Both the position numbers and the translations under genes were made by a program. A stretch of DNA of 64,000 bases from Sinomonas albida (GTDB lineage: Bacteria; Actinomycetota; Actinomycetes; Actinomycetales; Micrococcaceae), in assembly GCF_004919045.1 (NCBI RefSeq), contig NZ_SWDW01000001.1, positions 186,001 through 250,000 of the forward strand, read 5' to 3'. Within the stretch, counting starts at the first letter, position 1, and every line of letters begins with the position of its first letter. Below the pieces are notes generated by a model. The model had not been told where the DNA came from. It searched no databases and saw only the letters and a list, made by a program, of their open reading frames with translations. Positions 9,256 through 18,837 of the stretch are shown piece after piece.

Positions 9256-12200
9256 TCATCCGCCGCAGAGGCAGATGGAGGCTCCGAGTTCTTCGAGAGC
9301 TTCCGGCTTCGGCGGGAGGTAGGACGTCAGGTGCCGGGAGCGGATGATGACCGCGCGCCACTTCGCGCGTGACACCGCCACGTTGATGCGGTTCCGGTTG
9401 AGCAGGAACTCCATGCCGCGAGGGGCCTCGCCCGGGTCGGAGCACGCGAGCGACACGATCGCGATCACCGCCTCCTGGCCCTGGAACCGGTCGACTGTGC
9501 CGACCGGAGTCGCCTTGAGGTCCGCGGCATCGAGCGTCTCCCGGATGAGATTGACCTGCGCGTTGTAGGGGGCCACGACGATGACGTCCTTCGGCTCGAC
9601 GGGCCGCGAACCGGCCTCGTCGGTCCAGATACGGCCCACATGGTCCTTCACCTGACGGACAACCTCGTCGGCCTCCTCGGGGGACGCAGTCGCGTTGCCG
9701 GAGTGCTCGACGAACACCGTGTGGACTCCCGCCGCAACGCCAGAGAGGGTCCGGGACTGGGTCGCGGCGGCTGCCGAGAGGCGGCCCGCGTAGGAGAGCC
9801 GGGAAACAGCGCGGGTGAGCTGAGCCGACATCCTCCAAGATTGCGGAAGGAAGTAGCCGTACTCGGATGGTAGGACCGCTGCGCCGTGCGCGAGCCACCC
9901 GAGAGCCGAGTCGTCTACCGGCTCCGGGTGCTGGCCCTGGCTGACTTGGGGGAGCTGCTGTGGGTCACCGAGGAGGAGCAGGCGTGCGGCTGCTCGGCTC
10001 ACCGCGATCGTGTTCGCGAGCGAGAACTGGCCGGCCTCGTCGATGACGAGGAGGTCGAGCGAGTCAGGCGGCACCGACGCGCCCGTCATGGTCCACGTGG
10101 TCCCGCCGATGAGGCATCCGCCCGGCTTTCCGAGAAGCGTCTCGATGGCCTCGTTGCCCTGGTTGGCGAGCGGCCAGGGCAGCGGGTCGGAGCCAAAGTC
10201 CGAGCCCTCCTTCGGCTTCTTCGCGACCGCCCCGGCGGGAACGCCGGCCTCGATCCCTCGGCGCAGCACGTTCTCGACGACCGCGTGCGAATTGCCGACG
10301 ACCCCGACCTTCCAGCCTGAGGCCACGAGCCGCGCGATGACTCGGCTCGCCACGAACGTCTTCCCGCTCCCGGGCGGCCCTTGGACGGCGAGATACGAGC
10401 GGTCCAGCAGCCGGACGGCTGCCTCGATCGTCTCGGGGAGTCGCGCGACGTCAGTCGGGGCCGGGAGCGGCTCGCCCGCGATGGTCCGCGGGGCGATACG
10501 GCGAAGGAGATCGACGGCGGGATGCTCGAGCATGTCCGGGAGGGCGTCGGCGGCCCTGGCAGCGAGATGGGCCTGCGCGGCCTCAATGCTCTTCGTCCCG
10601 AGCGGTTGTTCCTCCGTGAGTGCCACGGGAAGCTGGGGGTACGGACGCACGTTCCGCTTCGTCTTCTCCGACACGATGAGTACGTCATCGCCGTCCTCGG
10701 AGCTCATCTCGAGCAATTTCGTCCCGTCCCACCCGTTCCGGCCGAGCCCCTGCGAATCGGTCGGCTCGAGCGGCTCGGGGAGTGGCTGCTCGAACTCCCG
10801 GAACCACGTGCTGCCTTCGCGGAAGTCCGAGCCAGGCGTGATCTGGCCCTTCAACCGCAGCGTCCGGCCGAACGTCTGCTTGTCTGGGGCCCAGTCGGAT
10901 ACAACTTCCGCGGACCGCACGACGAACGCGTTTCGCGCGCCTTCGAGGTCCGCCACGGGATGCTCAAGCCGGTCGAAGTGGGCCCACCAGTAGGACTTCT
11001 TCTCGCGCGGCCAGTACCGCACAGCAGCCGCGAGGAGGGCCAGGGCGGTGTCGTTGGCAGTGGCCCTGCCGTCGCCGGCCTCGGTCCCGTCCTCGCCGCG
11101 CTTCGCGAGGTGGGCCAGAAGCCGCGCCTCCGCGGGATCGGATGCGATCTCGGGCGGGGGCTCGGCGCGCCGCGGTGCGGAGGGCCGCGCGCCCGGCCTC
11201 ACGGACGCGAGCCCGCGGAGCCATGCGTCGAGGCGCAACGTCGAGACGCAGTCGTCCTCGTTGTACTCGAGGATGAGCCCGAGAAGCCGGTCAGCCTCTG
11301 CCGCATCCCCGAGTTCGCGCGCCGTGCAGAACCCCGCGTACATGTCGACGGAGCCCGCCGCGGTTTGGAGTTCGGCTGTCCGCAGGTCGGCGCCCATATA
11401 CAGGGGTTCGAGCTTCTTGATCGAGTACGAACGCTCCGAGATGCGGATGCTGTGCCGTACTGTCTCGTAGAGGTCGACGAGGACGCCCTCGCGCAGCCAG
11501 GCATCGATCTCTGCCTCGGCGACGGCGTGCCGCTGGGACAGCCGCCTGAGGGCAGACTTCTCGTAGGCGGCGTAGTGGTAGACGTGCAGATCGGGGTGCC
11601 GCGCTCGGCGCTCTTCGATGTACGCGACGAAGTCGAGGAGGGCCTGCTTTTCCTCGGCGAGGGAGTGGGCGAGGAAAGACCGGAACTGCGGGCGCCCGCC
11701 TGCCTCGGCGGGCTCGACAATGCCGAAGAGGTACTCGAGCCCCCACAGCCCGGTCGTGGTGTCCTGCCACAGGGGGTCACCCTCGAAGTCGAAGTACACG
11801 TCGCCCGGGCTCGACGGCGGCAGGGCCGCAATCGTGTGGTCCGGCAGCACCGCGAACCGCATCTCGTGTTCCGGGACTTCTCCGTGCGCGGGGACGGTCG
11901 CGCCGCCGTCGCCCCTCTCAAGACCCGCCTGGAACCGCGCCTGCTCGCGCAGCCGTGCGAGCGTCGGATCCGCGGACGGCGGGGCGGACGCCGCGAGCTC
12001 CTCGACCGTCCGGATTCCGGCGTCGCGCAGTTTCTTGCGCCGAGAGAGGCTCATGCCCGCCACGAGCAGCACGTCGCGGCGCTCGGCGGCCTGGACCGAA
12101 CAGTATTCGCACCGCCCGCACGCCGCGACGCCCGGGGCCTCCCAGTCCGCGGGGACGGCCTGCGCGAGGTGCGCTGCCGTCAGCTCGGCGACCCGGCGCC

Positions 12201-12798
12201 GTCGTTCGCGGTAGGCAGGAAGGAGGTCCGGGAGGCTGAAGGACGCCCAGTCTCCGGTGCCGAGGATGAGCGTCACCTGGTCCGCGGGCTCGAAGCCGGC
12301 GAGCTCGAGCTGTTCGCCGTACGCCGCAAGCTGGAGGAGGGCCTCGACCTTGGCGTGCCGCGCGAGCTTCGTGTCGAACACTTCGTATCGGCCGCTCGGC
12401 TGGCGCACCAGGAAGTCCGAGCGACCGTGGAACACGCCGTCGAAGAATCCCGCCTGATAGACCACGTCCGCCCCGGAATGCAGGGCGCTGAGGGATTCGG
12501 CGTGCTTCGCCAGAAGGACCGAGCGCTCCATGGTTTCCGCCGGCTCGATCTCCGCGACCCCTCCCGGCTGCCCTGGACGCCATGGCCCGTATTGCGCGCG
12601 GAACCGCTCAAGCACCGCAATCTCGTGCCTGTCACCGAGCCTGGCCGCCCGTTCGCGCATCGGATCCCCGACAGTGAGCTTCGGCGCGCGGCCCAGCTTC
12701 TCGTCGAGCTGCCGCAGCAGCGCGAACTCGCACTTCGCCGCCGTCACAATGTCCGACGCCGAGATCACCAACTCGGTCTGGTCGCCGAGGAAGAACAC
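9256..12798 (-). CDS. TM0106-family RecB-like nuclease / RNase H-like exonuclease / SF1 helicase
   Basis: An 1180-residue protein with GTG start at 12798 (AGGGGG just upstream). Domains in order: a RecB-type PD-(D/E)XK nuclease at about 1-230 (GRSDFLV, then EVFDTKLA near 143); a cysteine cluster CGRCEYC near 230; a helix-hairpin-helix (LSRRKKLRDAGIRTVEELA); a DnaQ/RNase H-like exonuclease at about 335-540 (DFEGD, ending EYNEDDC); and a superfamily 1 helicase from about 700. Helicase motifs are GPPGSGKT near 812, VIDEAGQF near 918, LLGDPQQLPQ, VDRFQGQE and NVAVSRAK. The combination suggests a DNA- or RNA-processing or repair enzyme; the precise pathway is unknown. It stands alone, convergent with 8840-9181. 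Confidence 0.93.
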   Translation of the reverse strand: MFFLGDQTELVISASDIVTAAKCEFALLRQLDEKLGRAPKLTVGDPMRERAARLGDRHEIAVLERFRAQYGPWRPGQPGGVAEIEPAETMERSVLLAKHAESLSALHSGADVVYQAGFFDGVFHGRSDFLVRQPSGRYEVFDTKLARHAKVEALLQLAAYGEQLELAGFEPADQVTLILGTGDWASFSLPDLLPAYRERRRRVAELTAAHLAQAVPADWEAPGVAACGRCEYCSVQAAERRDVLLVAGMSLSRRKKLRDAGIRTVEELAASAPPSADPTLARLREQARFQAGLERGDGGATVPAHGEVPEHEMRFAVLPDHTIAALPPSSPGDVYFDFEGDPLWQDTTTGLWGLEYLFGIVEPAEAGGRPQFRSFLAHSLAEEKQALLDFVAYIEERRARHPDLHVYHYAAYEKSALRRLSQRHAVAEAEIDAWLREGVLVDLYETVRHSIRISERSYSIKKLEPLYMGADLRTAELQTAAGSVDMYAGFCTARELGDAAEADRLLGLILEYNEDDCVSTLRLDAWLRGLASVRPGARPSAPRRAEPPPEIASDPAEARLLAHLAKRGEDGTEAGDGRATANDTALALLAAAVRYWPREKKSYWWAHFDRLEHPVADLEGARNAFVVRSAEVVSDWAPDKQTFGRTLRLKGQITPGSDFREGSTWFREFEQPLPEPLEPTDSQGLGRNGWDGTKLLEMSSEDGDDVLIVSEKTKRNVRPYPQLPVALTEEQPLGTKSIEAAQAHLAARAADALPDMLEHPAVDLLRRIAPRTIAGEPLPAPTDVARLPETIEAAVRLLDRSYLAVQGPPGSGKTFVASRVIARLVASGWKVGVVGNSHAVVENVLRRGIEAGVPAGAVAKKPKEGSDFGSDPLPWPLANQGNEAIETLLGKPGGCLIGGTTWTMTGASVPPDSLDLLVIDEAGQFSLANTIAVSRAAARLLLLGDPQQLPQVSQGQHPEPVDDSALGWLAHGAAVLPSEYGYFLPQSWRMSAQLTRAVSRLSYAGRLSAAAATQSRTLSGVAAGVHTVFVEHSGNATASPEEADEVVRQVKDHVGRIWTDEAGSRPVEPKDVIVVAPYNAQVNLIRETLDAADLKATPVGTVDRFQGQEAVIAIVSLACSDPGEAPRGMEFLLNRNRINVAVSRAKWRAVIIRSRHLTSYLPPKPEALEELGASICLCGG

Positions 12799-13047
12799 GA
12801 GACCCCCTGGTGTTTCGATCGCTCCCCGAAAAACTGCCCGAGACCATCTCACCACTGGGGTCCGACAATTTTGCCGGCGAAGCGCGCCCAAGTGTTGCGC
12901 CAGCTTAACGTTCCGGAAACCCGCATGTCAGACTCTTGAATGGCTGGCCGATGACGCTCGTCACAGTCAGTCACCTGCCTCCCGGACTCGCGAGTAACCC
13001 GCGAGCATGGGTGGGCAAGGACGATCCATGCAATGAGAGGGGATGGG

Positions 13048-13881
13048 ATGCCGAAGAACGCATCCGACAAGCTGGAAGCTCGACTCAAGGCGGTGCTTGA
13101 CGGTCTGGCTGAGGCGCGCTGGGCGGGGGAGACCCCGAACGCCGGCGCGGTTCTGGCAGCGGCCGTGGAGCTGGTGCCGTTCGATGAGCACGAGGCGTTC
13201 CTGCTATCGGGCGGGATCCCGCGGGGGCACAAGAACCTCACGACCGCGACCGCGAAGCTCGCCAAGGCGGGTTGGATGGTCAAGGGGCGGTCGGGCTGGT
13301 CGATTACGGACGAGGGCCTTCGGGCGCTCGTCGCGTTCCCGACCGTCGAGTCGCTGACCCAGGCGCTGGCCGAGGGCACGCCGATCCCCGAGAGCGTGGC
13401 CGTGCCAGCCGAGGCGCCTGCTTCGAGGAAGCCGGCCAGGAAGACGGCCAAGGCGACCGCGATGCGCGCCGCTGCGAAGGCGGCTCCGTCCGCGGTCGAC
13501 GCCGAGGCCGCTGAGGTCGTGGCGCAGGCCGCCGAGGATGCTGCGGAGGAGGCTGCGGAGGAGGCCATCGTGGCTGACGTCGCGCAGCCGCACGCTGTGG
13601 CGATCGCTGGCGACTTCGGCGCCCACCTGGGCGCCGAGGCCGACTGGGAGCCGGATCTGGACGCCGTCCAGATGGAGCTCGACGCCAGTGCGGGCCGCTG
13701 GCGCCGCACGGTCGAACTCCCGGCCGGCACGTACGCGTTCAAGATCGCGATCGACCGCTCCTGGGACGAGAACTATGGTGCGTTCGGATTCCCGGGCGGG
13801 GCGAACCACGAGCTCAAGCACGGCGGCGGCACCGTCACCATCGAGTACGACCACGCCACGAAGGACGTCGCCTTCTCCTGA
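13048..13881 (+). CDS. winged-helix protein fused to a pullulanase-type X25 carbohydrate-binding module
   Basis: A 277-residue protein without a signal peptide. Residues 1 to about 105 look like a winged helix-turn-helix unit (KLAKAGWMVKGRSGWSITDE). A lysine/alanine-rich linker spans about 120-185. The C-terminal 90 residues (VAIAGDFGAHLGAEADWEPD, then SWDENYGAFGFPGGANHEL) closely resemble the X25 module of amylopullulanases. GAGAGGGG 5 nt before ATG 13048 decides the start over the in-frame ATG at 13033. A cytoplasmic protein linking a DNA-binding-like domain with a starch/glycogen-binding module could sense polysaccharide, but that is inference. A strong terminator follows. Confidence 0.82.
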   Translation: MPKNASDKLEARLKAVLDGLAEARWAGETPNAGAVLAAAVELVPFDEHEAFLLSGGIPRGHKNLTTATAKLAKAGWMVKGRSGWSITDEGLRALVAFPTVESLTQALAEGTPIPESVAVPAEAPASRKPARKTAKATAMRAAAKAAPSAVDAEAAEVVAQAAEDAAEEAAEEAIVADVAQPHAVAIAGDFGAHLGAEADWEPDLDAVQMELDASAGRWRRTVELPAGTYAFKIAIDRSWDENYGAFGFPGGANHELKHGGGTVTIEYDHATKDVAFS

Positions 13882-13888
13882 CGCGTAG

Positions 13889-13930
13889 GCCGGGCCCCGC
13901 AGGACTGCTTCCTGCGGGGCCCGGCACCTT
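13889..13930 (+). terminator. intrinsic terminator after the winged-helix/X25 gene
   Basis: A perfect 16-bp stem (13889-13904 paired with 13910-13925; GCCGGGCCCCGCAGGA and its complement) with the 5-nt loop CTGCT is followed by ACCTTTT. It begins 8 nt after the stop codon at 13881. Confidence 0.88.
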
Positions 13931-14058
13931 TTGAGGCGTTTGTCCTCCACAGCTATTCCCCACCGGTTATCGTCCACATCGCCCCAGAGACCGACGACGG
14001 CGGCCTCCCTCGCCTGCCTAGGGTGAAACGACCACACAATCGGTCTTCGGGGGGATCA

Positions 14059-14799
14059 ATGCTGGGGACGTCGCCCGCTCTGCGTCGACAACGGCCTGCC
14101 TTGAAGGCTGTCGGCTTCGCCCTCGCCGCTGTCCTTCTGGTGGTTGCGGCGTGGCTTGCCGGCATCGTGGATCCGCCGGGCCTCGCCTCGCCCGCGCCGT
14201 GGGCGGCGTCGCAGATCGGGTCGGTTCCCACCGCGCGGCTCGACGCGGCCAGGGTGGCCTTCGCCTCGCTGGCCGTCGAGCCGAGGCCCTCGAAGGCAGG
14301 CTATGCCCGCGAGCGTTTCGGCACTGCCTGGGAGGACGTCGACAGGAACGGCTGCGACACGCGCAACGACGTTCTGGCGCGCGATCTCCGGGGGCTCGTA
14401 TTCGTGAAGGGGACGGCCGACTGCCTCGTGGCCTCGGGCTCGCTGAGCGATCCCTATACCGGGCGCCTCATCGCCTTCGCGCGGGGCGAGCGCTCGGCGG
14501 AGGTCCAGATCGACCACGTCGTGCCCCTCTCCGACGCCTGGCAGAAGGGCGCCCAGCGGTGGACCGCCGAGCAGCGCCTCGCCTTCGCGAATGACCCGGC
14601 GAACCTGCTGGCGGTCGACGGCGGCGCGAACCAGCAGAAAGGCGACGCCGACCTCTCGGTGTGGCTTCCTCCCGCCCGATCGTTCCGGTGCGAGTACACC
14701 GTCCGGATCGTCGAGATCAAGGCGAAGTACGGGCTCGGGATGACGGACGCGGAGCGGCGGAAGGCCGGAGAGCTTCTCGGCCAGTGCAGGGTCGGCTGA
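14059..14799 (+). CDS. secreted HNH-family (DUF1524-like) nuclease
   Basis: A 246-residue protein. A hydrophobic N-terminal segment (AVGFALAAVLLVVAAWLAGI, after Arg-rich LRRQRP) looks like an uncleaved signal anchor or signal peptide. The C-terminal half has the HNH core IDHVVPLSDAW, then FANDPANLLAVDGGANQQKG, matching the secreted DUF1524/GmrSD-C-like nucleases of actinobacteria. The metal-binding His and the following Asn/Asp are present. GGGGGG lies just before ATG 14059. It converges with mcrC with a gap of 5 nt. Likely a non-specific extracellular nuclease; a link to McrBC is not required by the sequence. Confidence 0.85.
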   Translation: MLGTSPALRRQRPALKAVGFALAAVLLVVAAWLAGIVDPPGLASPAPWAASQIGSVPTARLDAARVAFASLAVEPRPSKAGYARERFGTAWEDVDRNGCDTRNDVLARDLRGLVFVKGTADCLVASGSLSDPYTGRLIAFARGERSAEVQIDHVVPLSDAWQKGAQRWTAEQRLAFANDPANLLAVDGGANQQKGDADLSVWLPPARSFRCEYTVRIVEIKAKYGLGMTDAERRKAGELLGQCRVG

Positions 14800-14804
14800 G
14801 CGTG

Positions 14805-15938
14805 CTAGCCGAGATAGGGCTTCACAGCCGCGATGAGTTGATCGCGAACCTCGACCGAGGAGAGCGAGAGGTCCACGGTCGCGGCCCCGAGACGATGGCC
14901 CGCCGTGACAAACGACTCGGTCAGCGAACCGTTGACGGCCGGATACAGGAGCAGACCGCCGGCTTCCGCCCCGAGCGGATCCGACGGGGATTCCTGAGCG
15001 CGCACCAACGCGTAGAGCTCAAGGAGATGGCCGCTGCGCAGGGTCTCGCGCGCGAACCGGCTCTTCGAGATCGCAGCGGTGAACTTCGTGTCGACGATGA
15101 GGCGGCGTCCCTCGGCCCTGTCGTCGATGCAGACGTCGGTCACTGTGTGGGGGAGGACGGCAGCGAGCCCCACGGTCACCTCCGAGGCCTTCCAGTCGAC
15201 CTTGCGTCCGCGCTGGACCGTCCAGCGGCGGCTCCGGCCGTGGGCCGTGTAGAAGCCCGCCACCGCCCGCTCGAACAGATGCCGGAACTGGCGCTCCGAA
15301 AGGGTCCCGCGGCCGTGCCCGGGGGTCATGTAGCCCGAAGGAAGTGCGAGCTGAAGCGCGAGCTTCGCCGCGAGGAGCACGGACCGGTCGCGGGCGTCGT
15401 TCCGGGTGAGTCGCAGCTCAGGATCGCGTTCGCCCGCGCGAAGGTTGAGGAGACCCACGCCGAGGCGCCCGAGTCGCAGCGACTGTGCGCGGCAGCGGCG
15501 CGAGAGCTCCTCAGGCGCGCACAGGGGAGCAACCGATTCGAGGGCGGTCCGGATCATCCGGTTGCGCGACGTGTCAACCGTGAGCTCCTCGAACCGGCAC
15601 GCGACGAGCCCACGCGAGAGCAGCTGATGCGACTCGGTGCGCAGGGTGTCGATGGCTCCACGGACGCGGCTGAGGTCTCGGGATGTCGGTGCGAACGCCG
15701 GGGTCAGCGGTCGCTTGAGTCGGTCCTCGGTGCTCGCGACCAGAAGCTCGGCCAGCAGTTCGGGCAGCTTCTCCGGGTATTCCTCGATGCCGTCGAATGC
15801 CTCAGGACCAGACTGGTAGAACTCGGACGCGTACAGGAGTAGGAGCCACACGTTGCGGAGCGGGATCTCTACCCCGCCCGCAATGACTACGCCCGGGCCG
15901 CCATCCTCCGCCGTCGTCCATGCCGACGAAGAGGTCAC
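14805..15938 (-). CDS. mcrC: McrC nuclease subunit of a type IV restriction system
   Basis: A 377-residue McrC. The N-terminal family region IPLRNVWLLLLYASEFYQSG is followed by a PD-(D/E)XK nuclease core near the C-terminus (TDVCIDDRAEGRRLIVDTKF, with D and DTK as catalytic residues). McrC provides the nuclease that cuts when McrB, a GTP-driven translocase, has bound modified DNA. The start is GTG 15938, overlapping the mcrB stop as GTGA, so the two are coupled. The assignment is supported by the partner gene. Confidence 0.92.
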   Translation of the reverse strand: MTSSSAWTTAEDGGPGVVIAGGVEIPLRNVWLLLLYASEFYQSGPEAFDGIEEYPEKLPELLAELLVASTEDRLKRPLTPAFAPTSRDLSRVRGAIDTLRTESHQLLSRGLVACRFEELTVDTSRNRMIRTALESVAPLCAPEELSRRCRAQSLRLGRLGVGLLNLRAGERDPELRLTRNDARDRSVLLAAKLALQLALPSGYMTPGHGRGTLSERQFRHLFERAVAGFYTAHGRSRRWTVQRGRKVDWKASEVTVGLAAVLPHTVTDVCIDDRAEGRRLIVDTKFTAAISKSRFARETLRSGHLLELYALVRAQESPSDPLGAEAGGLLLYPAVNGSLTESFVTAGHRLGAATVDLSLSSVEVRDQLIAAVKPYLG

Positions 15939-18124
15939 TCGAAGCCTTCCAGGAGCGCCTCGGTCGCGGCGCTAGCCTTGGCGGCGTCGTCGAACCAGTA
16001 CTCCTCGAGCGTCGGCACGATCTCGGTGTCCACGACCCCGCGGAACCAGTCGTGGAAGGACGGAACGTGCTCCTCGGCCGGAGGCGTCACGAAGCTGTGG
16101 CCCAGGCGGAACTCGCCGCCGAGCGACGGGTCCTCGGCGATGCGGTCGTTGAGCGCCTCGAAGCGCGTTCGCACCAGCTCGAGGTCGTCGGAGCCGACGT
16201 TGTGCCGCTTCGCCATCCAGTCTTCCCACGCGTCGTTGACGTTCGGCTCCAGCGAGACGAACGCGAAGCGGCGGCGGAACGCGAGGTCCATGATCGCGAG
16301 GGAACGGTCGGCGAGGTTCATGGTGCCGATGATGTACAGGTTGCTCGGCACATGAACGGACTCCGAGCCGGACCGCGGGTACGCGAGCTGAAGGGACTCG
16401 CGGGGGGAGCGTTTGCCCGCCTCGATGAGCGTCAGGAGTTCACCGAAGACCTGCACGGGGTTGCCGCGGTTGATCTCCTCGATGAGGACTACGTGAGGCA
16501 CGTCCGGGTGCGCGTTGGCACGCTCGACCATTTCCAGGAACGGTCCGTCAACGAGGGTCAGCTTGCCGTCGGAGCCGGGGCGCCAGCCGCGGACGAAGTC
16601 CTCGTAGCTCGAGTTCGGGTGGAACTGCGTGGCGCGGAGCGCGGACTTGTTGTCCCGGGTGCCGATGAGCGCGTACGCGAGGCGGCGGGCCAGCCAGGTC
16701 TTGCCGGTGCCGGGAGGGCCCTGGAGGATGAGGTTCTTCTTCGAACGCCACCGGGCCAGGTAGCCGTGGAGGGCGGGTTCGGGGATGAAGCAGCCGTCCG
16801 TGACGATGTCGCGGACCGTGTAGCTCGCCTGAGGCGAGACGGGCGTCGGATCGTCGTCGTCTTCGATCTCGGTCGTCTCGGCCTTCTCGGTGTGGGCTCC
16901 GCGGCCGTCCCGCTCGAGGTACGCGGTCCACGAGAGCTCGGGGAACGAGTGCACGGCGAACTGCGGGTCCTCGAACTTGTACACGAGCGTGTCGAGGAGC
17001 TGCACGTACGCGATGCCGTCCGCGGCGAAGAAGTCCTGGTCGAGCATGAGCTCGGTCTTGAGGTACTGGCGCGAACGGCCGTCAAGCGGCACGAAGTTCC
17101 ACGGTCGGATCCAGAACAGCCCCATGGTGAGCTTCGTGCCCACGCGGTAGATGTCGCGAGCGCGGCTGTAGGCCTCGGCAAAGCGCAAGCGGTTGTGGTC
17201 CTCGCTCGAGTCCGCAGCGGCGAGGGCCGCCTCGAACACGTCCCACAGGTTGTCGACGTCGTGCTTGTGGCGCGTGGCCGCGGTCGGGAAGAACCAGGAG
17301 TTCTGGTTGTTCAGGAGCGGGATGCCGTCGAAGCTCGTCGGCGCGGGGGTCTGGATTCCCAGCAGCTCGGCCCAGCCCGCGGCGATCTCCGTGCGCTTGG
17401 TCGGGGTGGCGCCCCGGTTGAACGTGCCCATGACCGTGAAGGGGCAGATGTCCTTGAGCGGCATCGGGTTGTCTCGCCGGTCGCGGTCCACGAGGAAGCT
17501 GAGCTCCTCGTGACGCTCCTGGAGGACGGCGAGATGGGCCAGGAGTTCGTCGCGGCGGTCGCGGTAGGCGACGAGGGCCGTGGCCATCTCCTCGTAGAAC
17601 GCAGTCCACTCGAAGTGCTGCTCGGGCTTCGGATCGAGGTCGGCGAAGCGCTTGGCCCATGCAGGATCGTTGCGGAATCGATCCGTGTCCTGATCCCCAT
17701 CCCAGAACGCGAAGCGGATGAGCGCCTCACGCATCCAATTGCTCGGCGTCACCTTCCAGATCGTGTGGCGGCCCGTGTGGAGGAACCATTCGCGCGGCTC
17801 GGGGAGGAGCGTCCAGTCGACCGCGACGCGGCGTCCGTCCCCTGGATTGGCCACGATCGTTCCGGTGGCGCGGATCGCCATGACGGGAACGGCGTGGCCC
17901 CGAGCGTCAAACGGAAGATCGCTGTCTTTGCGGACGTAGGAGGACTTGATCGCGATGCGGTCGCCGATTTTCATCGACTTCACCGTGTCGAAATACCGGT
18001 CCTCGAAGCCGTTTTCCCAGATCCCCTCGGCGATGAATCTCGCCATCTGGTCTTGAGGCTCCCGGTCCGAGTAGTACGACCCGACGAACCAATACTGACC
18101 CTCGGGAACGCTCGCGTCCGCCAT
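15935..18124 (-). CDS. mcrB: McrB GTPase subunit with an EVE/YTH-like N-terminal reader domain
   Basis: A 729-residue AAA+ protein. The N-terminal 110 residues (QYWFVGSYYSDREPQDQMAR, MKIGDRIAIKSSYVRK) resemble EVE/PUA-like modified-base readers rather than the E. coli McrB DNA-binding domain. The AAA+ module begins near residue 450, with Walker A GPPGTGKT near 470, a Walker B-type VLIEEINRGN near 545 and MNLADRS near 605, the McrB GTP-specificity signature (MNxADRS). McrB recognises modified cytosine DNA and translocates; McrC cuts. ATG 18124 is chosen over 18163 because CAGGA precedes it and the reader domain starts soon after. Confidence 0.92.
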   Translation of the reverse strand: MADASVPEGQYWFVGSYYSDREPQDQMARFIAEGIWENGFEDRYFDTVKSMKIGDRIAIKSSYVRKDSDLPFDARGHAVPVMAIRATGTIVANPGDGRRVAVDWTLLPEPREWFLHTGRHTIWKVTPSNWMREALIRFAFWDGDQDTDRFRNDPAWAKRFADLDPKPEQHFEWTAFYEEMATALVAYRDRRDELLAHLAVLQERHEELSFLVDRDRRDNPMPLKDICPFTVMGTFNRGATPTKRTEIAAGWAELLGIQTPAPTSFDGIPLLNNQNSWFFPTAATRHKHDVDNLWDVFEAALAAADSSEDHNRLRFAEAYSRARDIYRVGTKLTMGLFWIRPWNFVPLDGRSRQYLKTELMLDQDFFAADGIAYVQLLDTLVYKFEDPQFAVHSFPELSWTAYLERDGRGAHTEKAETTEIEDDDDPTPVSPQASYTVRDIVTDGCFIPEPALHGYLARWRSKKNLILQGPPGTGKTWLARRLAYALIGTRDNKSALRATQFHPNSSYEDFVRGWRPGSDGKLTLVDGPFLEMVERANAHPDVPHVVLIEEINRGNPVQVFGELLTLIEAGKRSPRESLQLAYPRSGSESVHVPSNLYIIGTMNLADRSLAIMDLAFRRRFAFVSLEPNVNDAWEDWMAKRHNVGSDDLELVRTRFEALNDRIAEDPSLGGEFRLGHSFVTPPAEEHVPSFHDWFRGVVDTEIVPTLEEYWFDDAAKASAATEALLEGFE

Positions 18125-18234
18125 GTTTCCTGCTCTCTGCGCATCGTGCTGGGGGGTGGGCACCCGAGAATTAGATCACGTCAAAATGACCTAGCGGCTA
18201 ACAGGTGTTGAGTCCAGCTGGGGAGAGCGGAATC

Positions 18235-18594
18235 TCAGATTCGGCGGAGCTTCGCCTCGATCTCGGCGAGGCGAAGCTGGATGATCTTGCGAATCACGCT
18301 GTCCGGGACGGGGTGTTCTGCAGAGAACCGCAGGGTGCCCGCCGCCCAGTCGAATCCTTCTAGCTCGTCCGCGAGCTGCGGCAGGACCTGCCCGCTGAAC
18401 GGGTAGATAGCGAGGTGCTTCTTCGTCTGCAGTGCGCTCAGAAGTCCCTTGCCCTCTATAAGGAGGGCGGGCATCGCGTAGCTGGTGCCTTCGATGGCCT
18501 CGGGGGCCGTCTCCCTGGCGACGGCGACGATCCGTTCGAGCGTCTCGCGGTTCGGTCCGGAGAGCGTGCTGAGGTAGTCCGTGACGGTACCCAT
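18235..18594 (-). CDS. DUF1801 (YdhG/MmcQ-like) protein
   Basis: A 119-residue protein beginning MGTVTDYLSTLSGPNRETLE with the DUF1801 core (SYAMPALLIEGKGLLSALQT, KKHLAIYPFSG, FSAEHPVPDSVIRKII). Proteins of this fold include YdhG and frataxin-like small cytoplasmic proteins. The function is not established. ATG 18594 matches the family N-terminus although the ribosome-binding site is weak. It stands 110 nt downstream of mcrB's start in the opposite genomic order, apparently an independent unit. Confidence 0.85.
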   Translation of the reverse strand: MGTVTDYLSTLSGPNRETLERIVAVARETAPEAIEGTSYAMPALLIEGKGLLSALQTKKHLAIYPFSGQVLPQLADELEGFDWAAGTLRFSAEHPVPDSVIRKIIQLRLAEIEAKLRRI

Positions 18595-18837
18595 GCGAAC
18601 ATCATCCCACTGCACGTCGGCCCAAGGCCCTTGCCGGCGAGGTCGCAAGGCCCGTTGCCGGCAGTCACCCGTTGGCCGGTCGCTGCGGCCGGTCGCGTTC
18701 TGCGCACAAGCCGACGCCCATGGTGGGCGCGCGCCGTGATCCGTGGTGCCGATGCGCGATTTCAGTGGAACCCGGCTCCGGGTCTCCGTGCCGAGTCGCC
18801 GTGCTGAGCCTCCGCGCTGAGCGCAGTGCCGCGGCGG

